In this document: piece after piece, positions 1 to 5,700 of the stretch | Numbering within the stretch: position 1 is the stretch's first letter | Layout of the letters: every line of letters begins with the position of its first letter | Origin: JAUWMI01 sp964630455 | Lineage (GTDB): Bacteria; Sumerlaeota; Sumerlaeia; MWCT01; JAUWMI01 | Assembly (NCBI GenBank): GCA_964630455.1 | Contig: CAZVVA010000169.1 | Location: forward strand, 1 to 8,251 | Reading direction: 5' to 3' | Length of the DNA stretch: 8,251 nt | Notes under the pieces: model-generated | Told to the model about the DNA's origin: nothing | Database searches by the model: none | Seen by the model: the letters and a program-made list of their open reading frames with translations, nothing else | Translations under genes and position numbers: made by a program

Positions 1-24
1 TTTGAGCTCGAGGTCGTAAAATAA
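1..24 (+). CDS. C-terminal end of an upstream gene (partial, product unknown)
   Basis: Reading from base 1, frame 1 gives FELEVVK and then a TAA stop at 22-24. The last A of that stop is the first base of the next gene's ATG, a TAATG overlap typical of translationally coupled genes. Frame 3 stops at its first codon and frame 2 stops at 17-19, so frame 1 is the best candidate. Only seven codons are visible, so the product cannot be named. If real, the DHS-like gene is not the first gene of its transcript. Confidence 0.45.
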   Translation, partial: FELEVVK

Positions 25-977
25 TGCCCAAAAAGGCAAAGCCGGTTGATCTCAAGCGTGTCCCGACGTACCCCATCCGTAGCCGCGTGAGTAAACTGGA
101 TCAGTCGCTGCTGGCACGGCTTCCCTTGCCTGATAAGCCTCTGGCCGAGTTTTTCCGTACCTGGCCAAAACTGCTAAAGGCAAAGGAATTCCTCCGCATC
201 GCTGAGCGCATGGCCCATGCTCACCGGACCGACCGCGCTGTTGTTTGGATGATGGGCGCACATCCGATCAAGTGCGGCCTCTCGCCTTTGATTGTTGATC
301 TGATTAAGCGTAAGGTCATCACCTGTGTTGCCATGAATGGCGCTGCTGCTATCCACGACTTCGAACTCGCCTTCTTCGGCCACACGAGCGAAGACGTCGA
401 GCGCGGCCTCGAAGACGGTTCCTTTGGCATGGCCCAGGAAACCGGTGAAGGCATGAACAACATCATCAACGAAGGCGTGCGCCGCGGCTATGGCATTGGC
501 GAGGCACTTGGACAGAGCATCCTGCGCCGTGGCGCTAAGTTCCAGGAGCTCAGCATCCTCTGCCAGGGCTTCAAAGACAACGTCCCGGTAACCGTCCACA
601 TTGCCCTGGGCACTGATATCATTCATCAACATCCAAACGTAGATGGCGTGGCGCTTGGCAAGGGTGGCATTCTGGATTTTCGGACCCTGGCAGGTCAGCT
701 GCCGGGCTTAAACGATGGTGGGGTAGTGATCAATTGCGGCTCGGCTGTGATTATGCCTGAGGTCTTCTTGAAGGCCCTGACAATCGCCCGCAACCTTGGC
801 AATACGGTAAAAGACTTCACCGCTGTGAACCTGGATATGATCGAGCACTACCGACCTACGGCTAATGTCCTCACCCGGCCAACCAGCCTTGGCGGCGAAG
901 CCCATTCAATCGTGGGGCATCACGAGATCATGCTTCCGCTTTTGTACTCAGCCATTCTCACTCAACTCAAGTCTTGA
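24..977 (+). CDS. Deoxyhypusine-synthase-like conserved protein (function unproven)
   Basis: A 317-residue cytosolic-type protein with no signal peptide or membrane segment. I place it, from memory of family motifs, among bacterial proteins annotated as the deoxyhypusine synthase family (Rossmann-like NAD-binding fold). Visible blocks are GAHPIKCGLSP (78-88), NGAAAIHDFELAFFG (105-119), LEDGSFGMAQET (129-140), HIALGTDIIHQHP (192-204) and GGVVINCGSAVIMPEVFLKA (232-251). The first two and the fourth align loosely with the NAD-binding blocks of eukaryotic DHS. The DHS active-site segment around the catalytic lysine (SWGKI) has no clear counterpart, so true deoxyhypusine synthesis is doubtful, and bacteria normally lack the eIF5A target. 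The start ATG is supported by a GAGGT site at 10-14, nine bases upstream, and by overlap with the preceding stop. The family call is moderately supported; the function is unknown. Confidence 0.6.
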   Translation: MPKKAKPVDLKRVPTYPIRSRVSKLDQSLLARLPLPDKPLAEFFRTWPKLLKAKEFLRIAERMAHAHRTDRAVVWMMGAHPIKCGLSPLIVDLIKRKVITCVAMNGAAAIHDFELAFFGHTSEDVERGLEDGSFGMAQETGEGMNNIINEGVRRGYGIGEALGQSILRRGAKFQELSILCQGFKDNVPVTVHIALGTDIIHQHPNVDGVALGKGGILDFRTLAGQLPGLNDGGVVINCGSAVIMPEVFLKALTIARNLGNTVKDFTAVNLDMIEHYRPTANVLTRPTSLGGEAHSIVGHHEIMLPLLYSAILTQLKS

Positions 978-1053
978 TATCCGGTACCCGCTCTGTACTG
1001 AGTAGATGTGGATTGACATAGGTAGAGTAGTGGGAAGTCACAGGCTGGGTTAT

Positions 1054-1117
1054 GACGGGCAGGCGTTCGCTAATATGCGAACTTGTGCTGCAGAGCCATC
1101 TGTCGGCACTGCCCATC
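1054..1117 (+). promoter_or_regulatory. Candidate structured RNA element in the thrC leader (three-way junction)
   Basis: Hand folding gives three helices meeting at a junction. P1 pairs GGGCA (1057-1061) with TGCCC (1110-1114), with two further pairs beyond a C-A mismatch. P2 pairs GTTCGC (1065-1070) with GCGAAC (1077-1082), six perfect pairs closing a TAATAT loop. P3 pairs GTGCTG (1085-1090) with CGGCAC (1104-1109) including one G-U, then CAGA (1091-1094) with TCTG (1099-1102) across a single bulged T, closing a GCCA loop. It matches no riboswitch, T-box, hammerhead core or tRNA that I recognise, and has no U-run after it. Inferred, not demonstrated; transcription of this region is unproven. 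Confidence 0.3.
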
Positions 1118-1126
1118 CCTGAAAGA

Positions 1127-1147
1127 TGCAAAATTTGCCTTGCAAAA
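1127..1147. repeat. Direct repeat TGCAAAA x2 with embedded inverted repeat
   Basis: TGCAAAA occurs at 1127-1133 and again at 1141-1147, a 14-base period. The first copy also forms GCAAA-A-TTTGC (1128-1138), a 5-base inverted repeat. This lies in the AT-rich stretch between the structured element and thrC, where a promoter or operator would be expected. No hexamer pair with good spacing was found nearby. It may be a regulator site or chance in AT-rich DNA. Confidence 0.25.
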
Positions 1148-1183
1148 ATCAACCGGAATTGTGACAGATAAATATGGAGCTGG

Positions 1184-1196
1184 TTAAGTATCTTAA
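1184..1196. repeat. Short perfect inverted repeat before thrC
   Basis: TTAAG (1184-1188) and CTTAA (1192-1196) form a perfect 5-base inverted repeat around TAT, centred about 30 bases before the thrC start. Its size and position would suit a small operator or a weak hairpin in the leader, but a five-base AT-rich arm can easily arise by chance. Confidence 0.2.
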
Positions 1197-1220
1197 ATCT
1201 ATGAACATAGGCTCGGGTTG

Positions 1221-2519
1221 ATGAACATCACGCTTCAATGCATTGATTGTGAAAAGCAATACGATCCGCTGGAGCTTCGCTACACGTGCGATTGCGGCGG
1301 CCTGCTCGACGCGATTCATGATCTAGACCGCCTGAAATCCTTGCCTCTTAAACAGCTCTTCGACGAGCGCTGGCACTCGCGCTTGTTTCCATACAACTCC
1401 GGGGTCTGGCGCTATAGAGAAATCATTCTTCCCGTTGATGACCAGTATATTGTATCTAAACCGGAAGGGAACACCAATCTGTATCCTGCAGGCAAGGCGG
1501 GTGAGTATGCTGGTCTGCGCCGCATGTTTCTCAAACATGAAGGCGAGAATCCCACCAGTTCATTTAAAGATCGTGGGATGACCTGCGGCATCACCATGGC
1601 ACGCCTACTGCAGGCCGATACTGTCGCCTGTGCCTCCACTGGCAACACCTCTGCCTCTATGACGTCCTACGCGGCCCTGGCTGGCATGCAGGCCATCATC
1701 TTCATCCCCGAAGGCAAGATTAGCTACGGCAAGCTAACCCAGGCTCTGGCGTACGGCGGGAAAACGTTCCAGATTCAAGGCAATTTTGACGACGCCATGG
1801 CCCTTGTCATAGAGGTCTGTAAGGAACTTAATATCTACCTTCTTAACTCCATCAACCCCTTCCGCATTGAAGGCCAGAAAGCAATTGGCTTTGAGGTGCT
1901 TCAGCAGCTCAACTGGCAGATGCCAGACTGGTTCGTGCTGCCTGGGGGAAACCTAGGCAACAACAGTGCACTGTCTAAAGGGCTGAAGGAGCTTTTTGAC
2001 ATTGGCCTCATTACTAAGATTCCGCGCATTGCTGTCATTCAGGCCGAAGGCGCCAACCCTCTTTACAAAATGTGGAAAGAGAAAACCGCTTTCCAGCCGG
2101 TCAGCCAGCCTGAGACCATTGCAACCGCCATTAAAATCGGGAATCCTGTCTCGTGGAAAAAGGCCATGCGAGGCATTGAGTGGAGCAACGGCATTGTTGA
2201 GCAGGTCTCGGAGCAGGAAATCATGGATGCCAAGGCGTGGGTCGATGCCGTGGGAATTGGTGCGGAGCCTGCTTCCTGCTGCTCCATTGCTGGCGCTAAG
2301 AAGCTGGTTGAAAAAGGCGTGATCCAACCTGATGAACTGGTCATTGGTATTCTAACCGGTCATCTGCTCAAGGATCCTGAAGCCGTAATTCGCTACCATA
2401 CGGGAGATCTCAAGTCGCTAGGGATTGAGTCGAGGTATGCGAATGCGCCGATTCGGATTGAACCTACACTCGATGCGGTGAGGGAGGCGCTCTATGAAGT
2501 ACGTCGTGTTTCTCGCTGA
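1221..2519 (+). CDS. thrC: Threonine synthase
   Basis: A PLP enzyme that converts O-phosphohomoserine to L-threonine and phosphate in the cytosol, the last step of threonine synthesis. From ATG 1221 the protein has 432 residues, normal for the long bacterial/archaeal class. It opens with a zinc-ribbon-like CxxC...CxCGG (residues 7-28). The PLP lysine is K116 in NPTSSFKDRG, the phosphate-binding block is ASTGNTSAS, and the cofactor-contacting GGNLGNNSALSKG segment follows near residue 240. A TTG at 1218 would add one residue, but the ATG is preferred. There is no strong ribosome site; AGG at 1209-1211 is the nearest. The 3' end overlaps the next gene by 26 bases, so the two are almost certainly co-expressed. 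The family assignment is secure. Confidence 0.96.
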   Translation: MNITLQCIDCEKQYDPLELRYTCDCGGLLDAIHDLDRLKSLPLKQLFDERWHSRLFPYNSGVWRYREIILPVDDQYIVSKPEGNTNLYPAGKAGEYAGLRRMFLKHEGENPTSSFKDRGMTCGITMARLLQADTVACASTGNTSASMTSYAALAGMQAIIFIPEGKISYGKLTQALAYGGKTFQIQGNFDDAMALVIEVCKELNIYLLNSINPFRIEGQKAIGFEVLQQLNWQMPDWFVLPGGNLGNNSALSKGLKELFDIGLITKIPRIAVIQAEGANPLYKMWKEKTAFQPVSQPETIATAIKIGNPVSWKKAMRGIEWSNGIVEQVSEQEIMDAKAWVDAVGIGAEPASCCSIAGAKKLVEKGVIQPDELVIGILTGHLLKDPEAVIRYHTGDLKSLGIESRYANAPIRIEPTLDAVREALYEVRRVSR

Positions 2520-3699
2520 CGGAATGGCTGACGAGCCACTTCCGGAGCTCTCAAATAAAACACCACTCATGGTCGCTCGTACGCCTCACCTTGATCTCAT
2601 GGCGCATAACGGCCGATGTGGAACACTCCTCACCTTGCCTGAAGGCTTTCCCACCAGCTCAGACGTTGCCAACCTTTCAGTGCTCGGCTACGACCTTGCA
2701 TCCTGCTATACGGGTCGCGGCCCTTTTGAGGCAATCAGCCAGGGCATAGAACTCGGCCCTCATGATATCGCATTACGCTGTAACCTGATCACTACAAAGG
2801 ACGGCGTCCTTGACGAATACTCGGGCGGGCACATCAGCAGCGAGGAAGCGTGCGAACTCATACAGGCCCTGAACGAAAAATTTGGCACCTCCAAGATCCG
2901 CTTCCATCCCGGCGTTAGTTATCGGAACATTCTGATTCTTTCAGGCGATGAGTTTTCTGACCAACTTGAATACCACAAGCCCGATAGCTCCCACGGTATG
3001 GCGATTCACTCGATCTTGCTTGCACCGAAGGAGGCGCATGCGAAAGCGACCGCAGAGCTCCTCAATCAGATGACTCTTGATTCGGAAGATCTGCTCAGCA
3101 GCCATCCGGTTAATAAGAAGCGCGTTTCCGAGGGAAAGAAACCCGCCAATATGATCTGGCTCTGGAGCCCGGGTAAAAAGCCTGAGCTCGAAGCCTTTAA
3201 TCGCAAGTACGGTCGCCGTGGCGCCATTATCTCCGCCGTTGACGTCATCTTCGGCATCGGCATTGCTGCTGGTATGGAGATCATTAAAGTCCCCGGCGCA
3301 ACCGGTTATATTGACACAAATTACGAAGGGAAAGCTGATGCTGCGCTCAGGGCGTTAGACCACGTGGACTTTGTGTATGTGCACGTTGAAGCGATTGACG
3401 AAGTCAGCCACCTTGGTCAGCTTGACCTTAAGCTGCAGGCAATCAAAGACTTCGACCGCCGAGTGCTAGGCCATTTCCTCGATCGCTGCCCACCCGGTGT
3501 GACTATTGCTGTCCTGCCCGACCATCCTGTGCCCCTTAAACTCCGCAAGCACACCCGCACCCCTGTACCCTTTGCCATCTATAAACCCGGAACAACGCCC
3601 GACATGGTTGCTGAGTTTAATGAGTATTCCTGCCACGAAGGGACTTTCGGCGAGCTCAAAGGCGATGGCTTTATGAAAGCTCTCTTCCGTACCGCATGA
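2494..3699 (+). CDS. ApgM-family protein: cofactor-independent phosphoglycerate mutase / proposed homoserine kinase
   Basis: A 401-residue alkaline-phosphatase-superfamily enzyme of the archaeal-type 2,3-bisphosphoglycerate-independent phosphoglycerate mutase family. Metal-site and nucleophile features are ADG with D9, the serine in SSDVANLSVLGYD (S56), the HVEAIDEVSH block (D302, H306), PDHP (D343, H344) and RKHTRTPVPF (H353). ATG 2494 is supported by GGGAGG at 2482-2487 and overlaps the threonine synthase end by 26 bases. Bacterial members beside threonine genes form a subfamily named 'proposed homoserine kinase' (TIGR02535 as I recall), thought to replace ThrB. The gene order here fits that, yet a canonical ThrB lies 1 kb downstream, so a glycolytic mutase role or an auxiliary kinase are both open. 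The family is certain; the reaction is not, so no symbol is given. Confidence 0.9.
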   Translation: MKYVVFLADGMADEPLPELSNKTPLMVARTPHLDLMAHNGRCGTLLTLPEGFPTSSDVANLSVLGYDLASCYTGRGPFEAISQGIELGPHDIALRCNLITTKDGVLDEYSGGHISSEEACELIQALNEKFGTSKIRFHPGVSYRNILILSGDEFSDQLEYHKPDSSHGMAIHSILLAPKEAHAKATAELLNQMTLDSEDLLSSHPVNKKRVSEGKKPANMIWLWSPGKKPELEAFNRKYGRRGAIISAVDVIFGIGIAAGMEIIKVPGATGYIDTNYEGKADAALRALDHVDFVYVHVEAIDEVSHLGQLDLKLQAIKDFDRRVLGHFLDRCPPGVTIAVLPDHPVPLKLRKHTRTPVPFAIYKPGTTPDMVAEFNEYSCHEGTFGELKGDGFMKALFRTA

Positions 3700-4014
3700 T
3701 ACTGACACCCGTCATGAGCACCCTATTATTTTGGTCATAAGCGGACTCTGAAAATGACCCCTTCAGAATCGTGCCGACACGAAATGGAATCTACAGCGTA
3801 GCCACTGCCAGGGCGACGAAATACGTTCTCCGAAAATCAGCCATGGCATCATAAAAGTTCCATCAAGCGGACAGCAACTACAGCAAATTTTCCCCAGCAG
3901 TTCTTTATTCAAATTCCTGCCAGGCCTCTGTATAACCCTTTCCAGCCATGCAACATGCCTGAAAAAGGCGACTGTGCGGCAGTGTTTGACCACACCTCAA
4001 GGCGTCCAAGCATA

Positions 4015-4037
4015 ATGAAAAAGCATTGACTTTTCAT
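4015..4037. repeat. 7-base inverted repeat overlapping the hisH promoter (possible operator)
   Basis: ATGAAAA (4015-4021) and TTTTCAT (4031-4037) are perfect inverted copies separated by nine bases. The -35 hexamer TTGACT (4026-4031) lies between and touches the right arm. A dimeric repressor bound here would block polymerase. A second small inverted repeat, GGAG-TTT-CTCC (4038-4048), fills the rest of the promoter spacer. The symmetry is observed; operator function is inferred. Confidence 0.3.
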
Positions 4038-4054
4038 GGAGTTTCTCCTATCAA
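4026..4054 (+). promoter_or_regulatory. Sigma70-like promoter for hisH-thrB-preA-ssnA
   Basis: TTGACT at 4026-4031 matches five of six -35 consensus bases. TATCAA at 4049-4054 matches four of six -10 bases, including the key TA start and the conserved A at position 5. The spacer is exactly 17 bases. Transcription would start near 4061, giving a leader of about 43 bases before the hisH ATG. This is the best hexamer pair found in either large gap. Confidence 0.45.
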
Positions 4055-4103
4055 GAGATTTCTTAAGTTTCAGGGTTGATTTTCTTTACCTTAGGGCAAT
4101 GAA

Positions 4104-4718
4104 ATGAGCATCGTTATTGTAGATTATGGGATGGGGAATCTGCGCAGTGTGGAGAAGGCGTTTGCGCGCCTGGGGTTCAAGGTGGAGATTACGTCTGAGC
4201 CGGACGCTATCAATCGCGCAGAAAAGATAGTGGTGCCCGGGGTTGGTGCGTTTGGCGATGCTATGCGCGAGCTGCGCGAGCGCGGTCTAATCGAGCCGCT
4301 TCTGCGCGCAATTACTGATCAGCGCCCCTTTCTCGGCATCTGCCTTGGCTTACAGGTGCTCTTTGAGGGAAGTGAAGAAGCGCCAAACGTCAAAGGACTC
4401 GGTGTCATCCCTGGCCTCGTGAAGCGCCTTCAGACCGACCTTAAGGTGCCCCATATGGGTTGGAATACGCTCCATGTTATTCGGCGCCCTCCGATTCTTT
4501 CCGATACCACTGATGGCGACTACGTTTACTTTGTTCACTCCTACTACGTTGAGCCGATGGATGGCTCCGTTACTGCAGCCACAACAGACTATGGGATCTC
4601 GTTCACCTCCATGATCTGGAGGGGCAACCTTTTTGCCACTCAGTTCCACCCCGAGAAGAGCCAGGCGGTGGGATTGCAGATTCTAAAACAGTTCGGAGAA
4701 TATCGTGGCGAAACCTGA
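4104..4718 (+). CDS. hisH: Imidazole glycerol phosphate synthase, glutamine amidotransferase subunit
   Basis: A class I glutaminase subunit that releases ammonia from glutamine and channels it to HisF for imidazole glycerol phosphate and AICAR formation in histidine synthesis. The 204 residues match the usual HisH length. It begins with the family-typical IVDYGMGNLRSVEKAF. The oxyanion-strand segment PGVGAFGDAM (45-54) follows, then the nucleophile C80 in GICLGLQVLFEG, HMGWN near 117-121, VHSYYVEP (144-151), and H182/E184 in TQFHPEKSQ, completing the triad. ATG 4104 follows AGGG (4093-4096) by seven bases. An overlapping out-of-frame ATG-AAA-TGA begins at 4099. No hisF, hisA or hisB is in the window, so it is separated from its usual neighbours. 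Its end overlaps thrB by 14 bases. The family is secure, although a HisH paralogue serving another synthase cannot be excluded. Confidence 0.95.
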   Translation: MSIVIVDYGMGNLRSVEKAFARLGFKVEITSEPDAINRAEKIVVPGVGAFGDAMRELRERGLIEPLLRAITDQRPFLGICLGLQVLFEGSEEAPNVKGLGVIPGLVKRLQTDLKVPHMGWNTLHVIRRPPILSDTTDGDYVYFVHSYYVEPMDGSVTAATTDYGISFTSMIWRGNLFATQFHPEKSQAVGLQILKQFGEYRGET

Positions 4719-5640
4719 GGAACAGGGCATCAGAATCAAAGTGCCCGCATCCACTACAAATCTTGGGCCCGGCTATGATTGCTTAGGCCTTGCTCTGAAA
4801 CTTTACAATTATATTGAATTCGAGCGGCTGTCGCGCAGAAAAACGCAGCTCATCTGGCAAGGCGAGCAAAATGATGTCATGCGTCCGCATATTGAGAAGC
4901 TCGTACTGCGAGCGGCAAGAGAGATATTTGATTTGTGCGGAGTTAGGGCTCCCGGCTTGAGAATTACCTTGAAGCTTAATATCCCCATTGCACGAGGGCT
5001 TGGCAGTAGTGCAACCGCCATTATCGCCGGCATGGTCGCAGCGAATGAATTATGTGGCAATCGGATTTCCCGAGAAAAGCTTCTGGTACAGATCGCAAAG
5101 TTTGAAGGGCATCCTGACAACGTCACGGCTTGCTTTTTGGGTGGTTTAACTGCTTCAACGTTTAGTGGAGATGGTCTTGCGATCAGGAAGTATCGACTCA
5201 GAAGTGCGCTAAAAGTGGTTGTTGTTGTCCCCTCCTATGGTCTGGAAACCAGAAAGGCGCGCGCGGTGATTCCGAAGCACGTGAAGCACCGTGACGCAGT
5301 GTTTAACCTCAGCCGCGTTCCTCTGGTGATTGATCGCCTGGTTACGGGCGTATTATCTGATCTTCAGCGCTTGATGCAGGATCGCCTCCACCAGCCTTAT
5401 CGTAAACCGTTGATTAAAGGTTATGACCGGATTGTCAGAGCCGGCCTGAATGCAGGTGCAGGTGCAGTAGTACTCAGCGGCGCAGGCCCTTCCATGGTTG
5501 CCTTTTGCACCTCCAATGTTGAACAGGTTGCCACGTCCATGGGGGAGATTCTGAGCGCCCTCAACGTCTCAAACTACGTCTTGATTCTCTCGCCGGATAA
5601 TCGCGGAACAGTTGTCGAACGCTTTGAGCGTATCTCTTAG
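4705..5640 (+). CDS. thrB: Homoserine kinase (GHMP family)
   Basis: It phosphorylates L-homoserine with ATP to O-phosphohomoserine, the substrate of threonine synthase, in the cytosol. The 311 residues fit the family. Motif 1 is PASTTNLGPGYDCLG (14-28), with N19 and D25 at positions expected to bind homoserine. Motif 2 is the phosphate loop IPIARGLGSSAT (93-103 region). EGHPDNV (134-140) is characteristic of ThrB, TRKAR (182-186) supplies a substrate-side arginine, and motif 3 is AGAVVLSGAGPS (252-263). The start is GTG 4705, five bases after GGAGA (4695-4699) and inside the end of hisH, implying coupled translation. All motifs are intact, so the enzyme should be active. That makes the apgM-type gene beside threonine synthase look redundant for this step. 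Confidence 0.95.
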   Translation: MAKPEEQGIRIKVPASTTNLGPGYDCLGLALKLYNYIEFERLSRRKTQLIWQGEQNDVMRPHIEKLVLRAAREIFDLCGVRAPGLRITLKLNIPIARGLGSSATAIIAGMVAANELCGNRISREKLLVQIAKFEGHPDNVTACFLGGLTASTFSGDGLAIRKYRLRSALKVVVVVPSYGLETRKARAVIPKHVKHRDAVFNLSRVPLVIDRLVTGVLSDLQRLMQDRLHQPYRKPLIKGYDRIVRAGLNAGAGAVVLSGAGPSMVAFCTSNVEQVATSMGEILSALNVSNYVLILSPDNRGTVVERFERIS

Positions 5641-5700
5641 ACCTTTGGCATTATCAAATCCCCTCGAAACTTTAGTGGGGCAGGGCCTGGAGCACGTGTA

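Larger units (their letters stand above)
3700..4103. other. 404-base intergenic region with no convincing gene
   Basis: The stretch divides the apgM-type gene from hisH. It holds a weak hairpin, TCTGAA (3747-3752) with TTCAGA (3762-3767), without a U-run, so no terminator is claimed. It also has a small GCCT-GAAAA-AGGC hairpin near 3957-3969. A 76-codon minus-strand ORF (3763-3993) has no recognisable motif and no good ribosome site. The last 90 bases carry a promoter-like pair and an inverted repeat, listed separately. AAAATGACCCC at 3751-3761 faintly recalls IS21-type ends, but no transposase or matching second end is present. Confidence 0.6.

Noticed and set aside
1013..1018. A perfect TTGACA -35 hexamer downstream of the DHS-like gene.
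   Set aside because: No acceptable -10 hexamer lies 15-19 bases downstream, so a promoter is not supported.
1057..1114. A tRNA-like gene on either strand, prompted by the 5-6-base closing stem and GTTCGC.
   Set aside because: Only 58 bases, no anticodon arm of correct size, no proper T-arm (five-base stem around TTCRANN), and no CCA-end context.
1006..1122. A 38-codon + strand ORF from ATG 1006 to TGA 1122 upstream of thrC.
   Set aside because: It has no ribosome site and no recognisable motif. It overlaps the folded region, and its length is within chance expectation.
967..1152. A 61-codon minus-strand ORF across the gap before thrC.
   Set aside because: It runs into the end of the DHS-like gene, has no motif I recognise, and its composition looks like antisense noise.
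1996..2322. A 108-codon + strand ORF inside thrC in another frame, and the various long antisense ORFs inside the other genes.
   Set aside because: They lie wholly or mainly within genes with secure motifs and have the low-complexity look of shifted frames.
3751..3761. AAAATGACCCC as an IS21-type terminal repeat.
   Set aside because: The resemblance is short and from memory; no second end, target duplication or transposase fragment is present.
3763..3993. A 76-codon minus-strand ORF in the 404-base gap.
   Set aside because: No domain, poor start context, an odd residue mix (many Trp, Cys, Phe), and no neighbour to support it. A decayed fragment is possible but cannot be shown.
4099..4107. 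ATG-AAA-TGA mini-ORF overlapping the hisH start.
   Set aside because: Two codons with the AGGG site only two bases away; likely chance in the ATGAAATGA string.
5660..5680. CCCC...GGGG hairpin between thrB and preA as a terminator.
   Set aside because: Only four closing pairs around 13 bases, poorly paired inside, and followed by CAGGG rather than a T-run.
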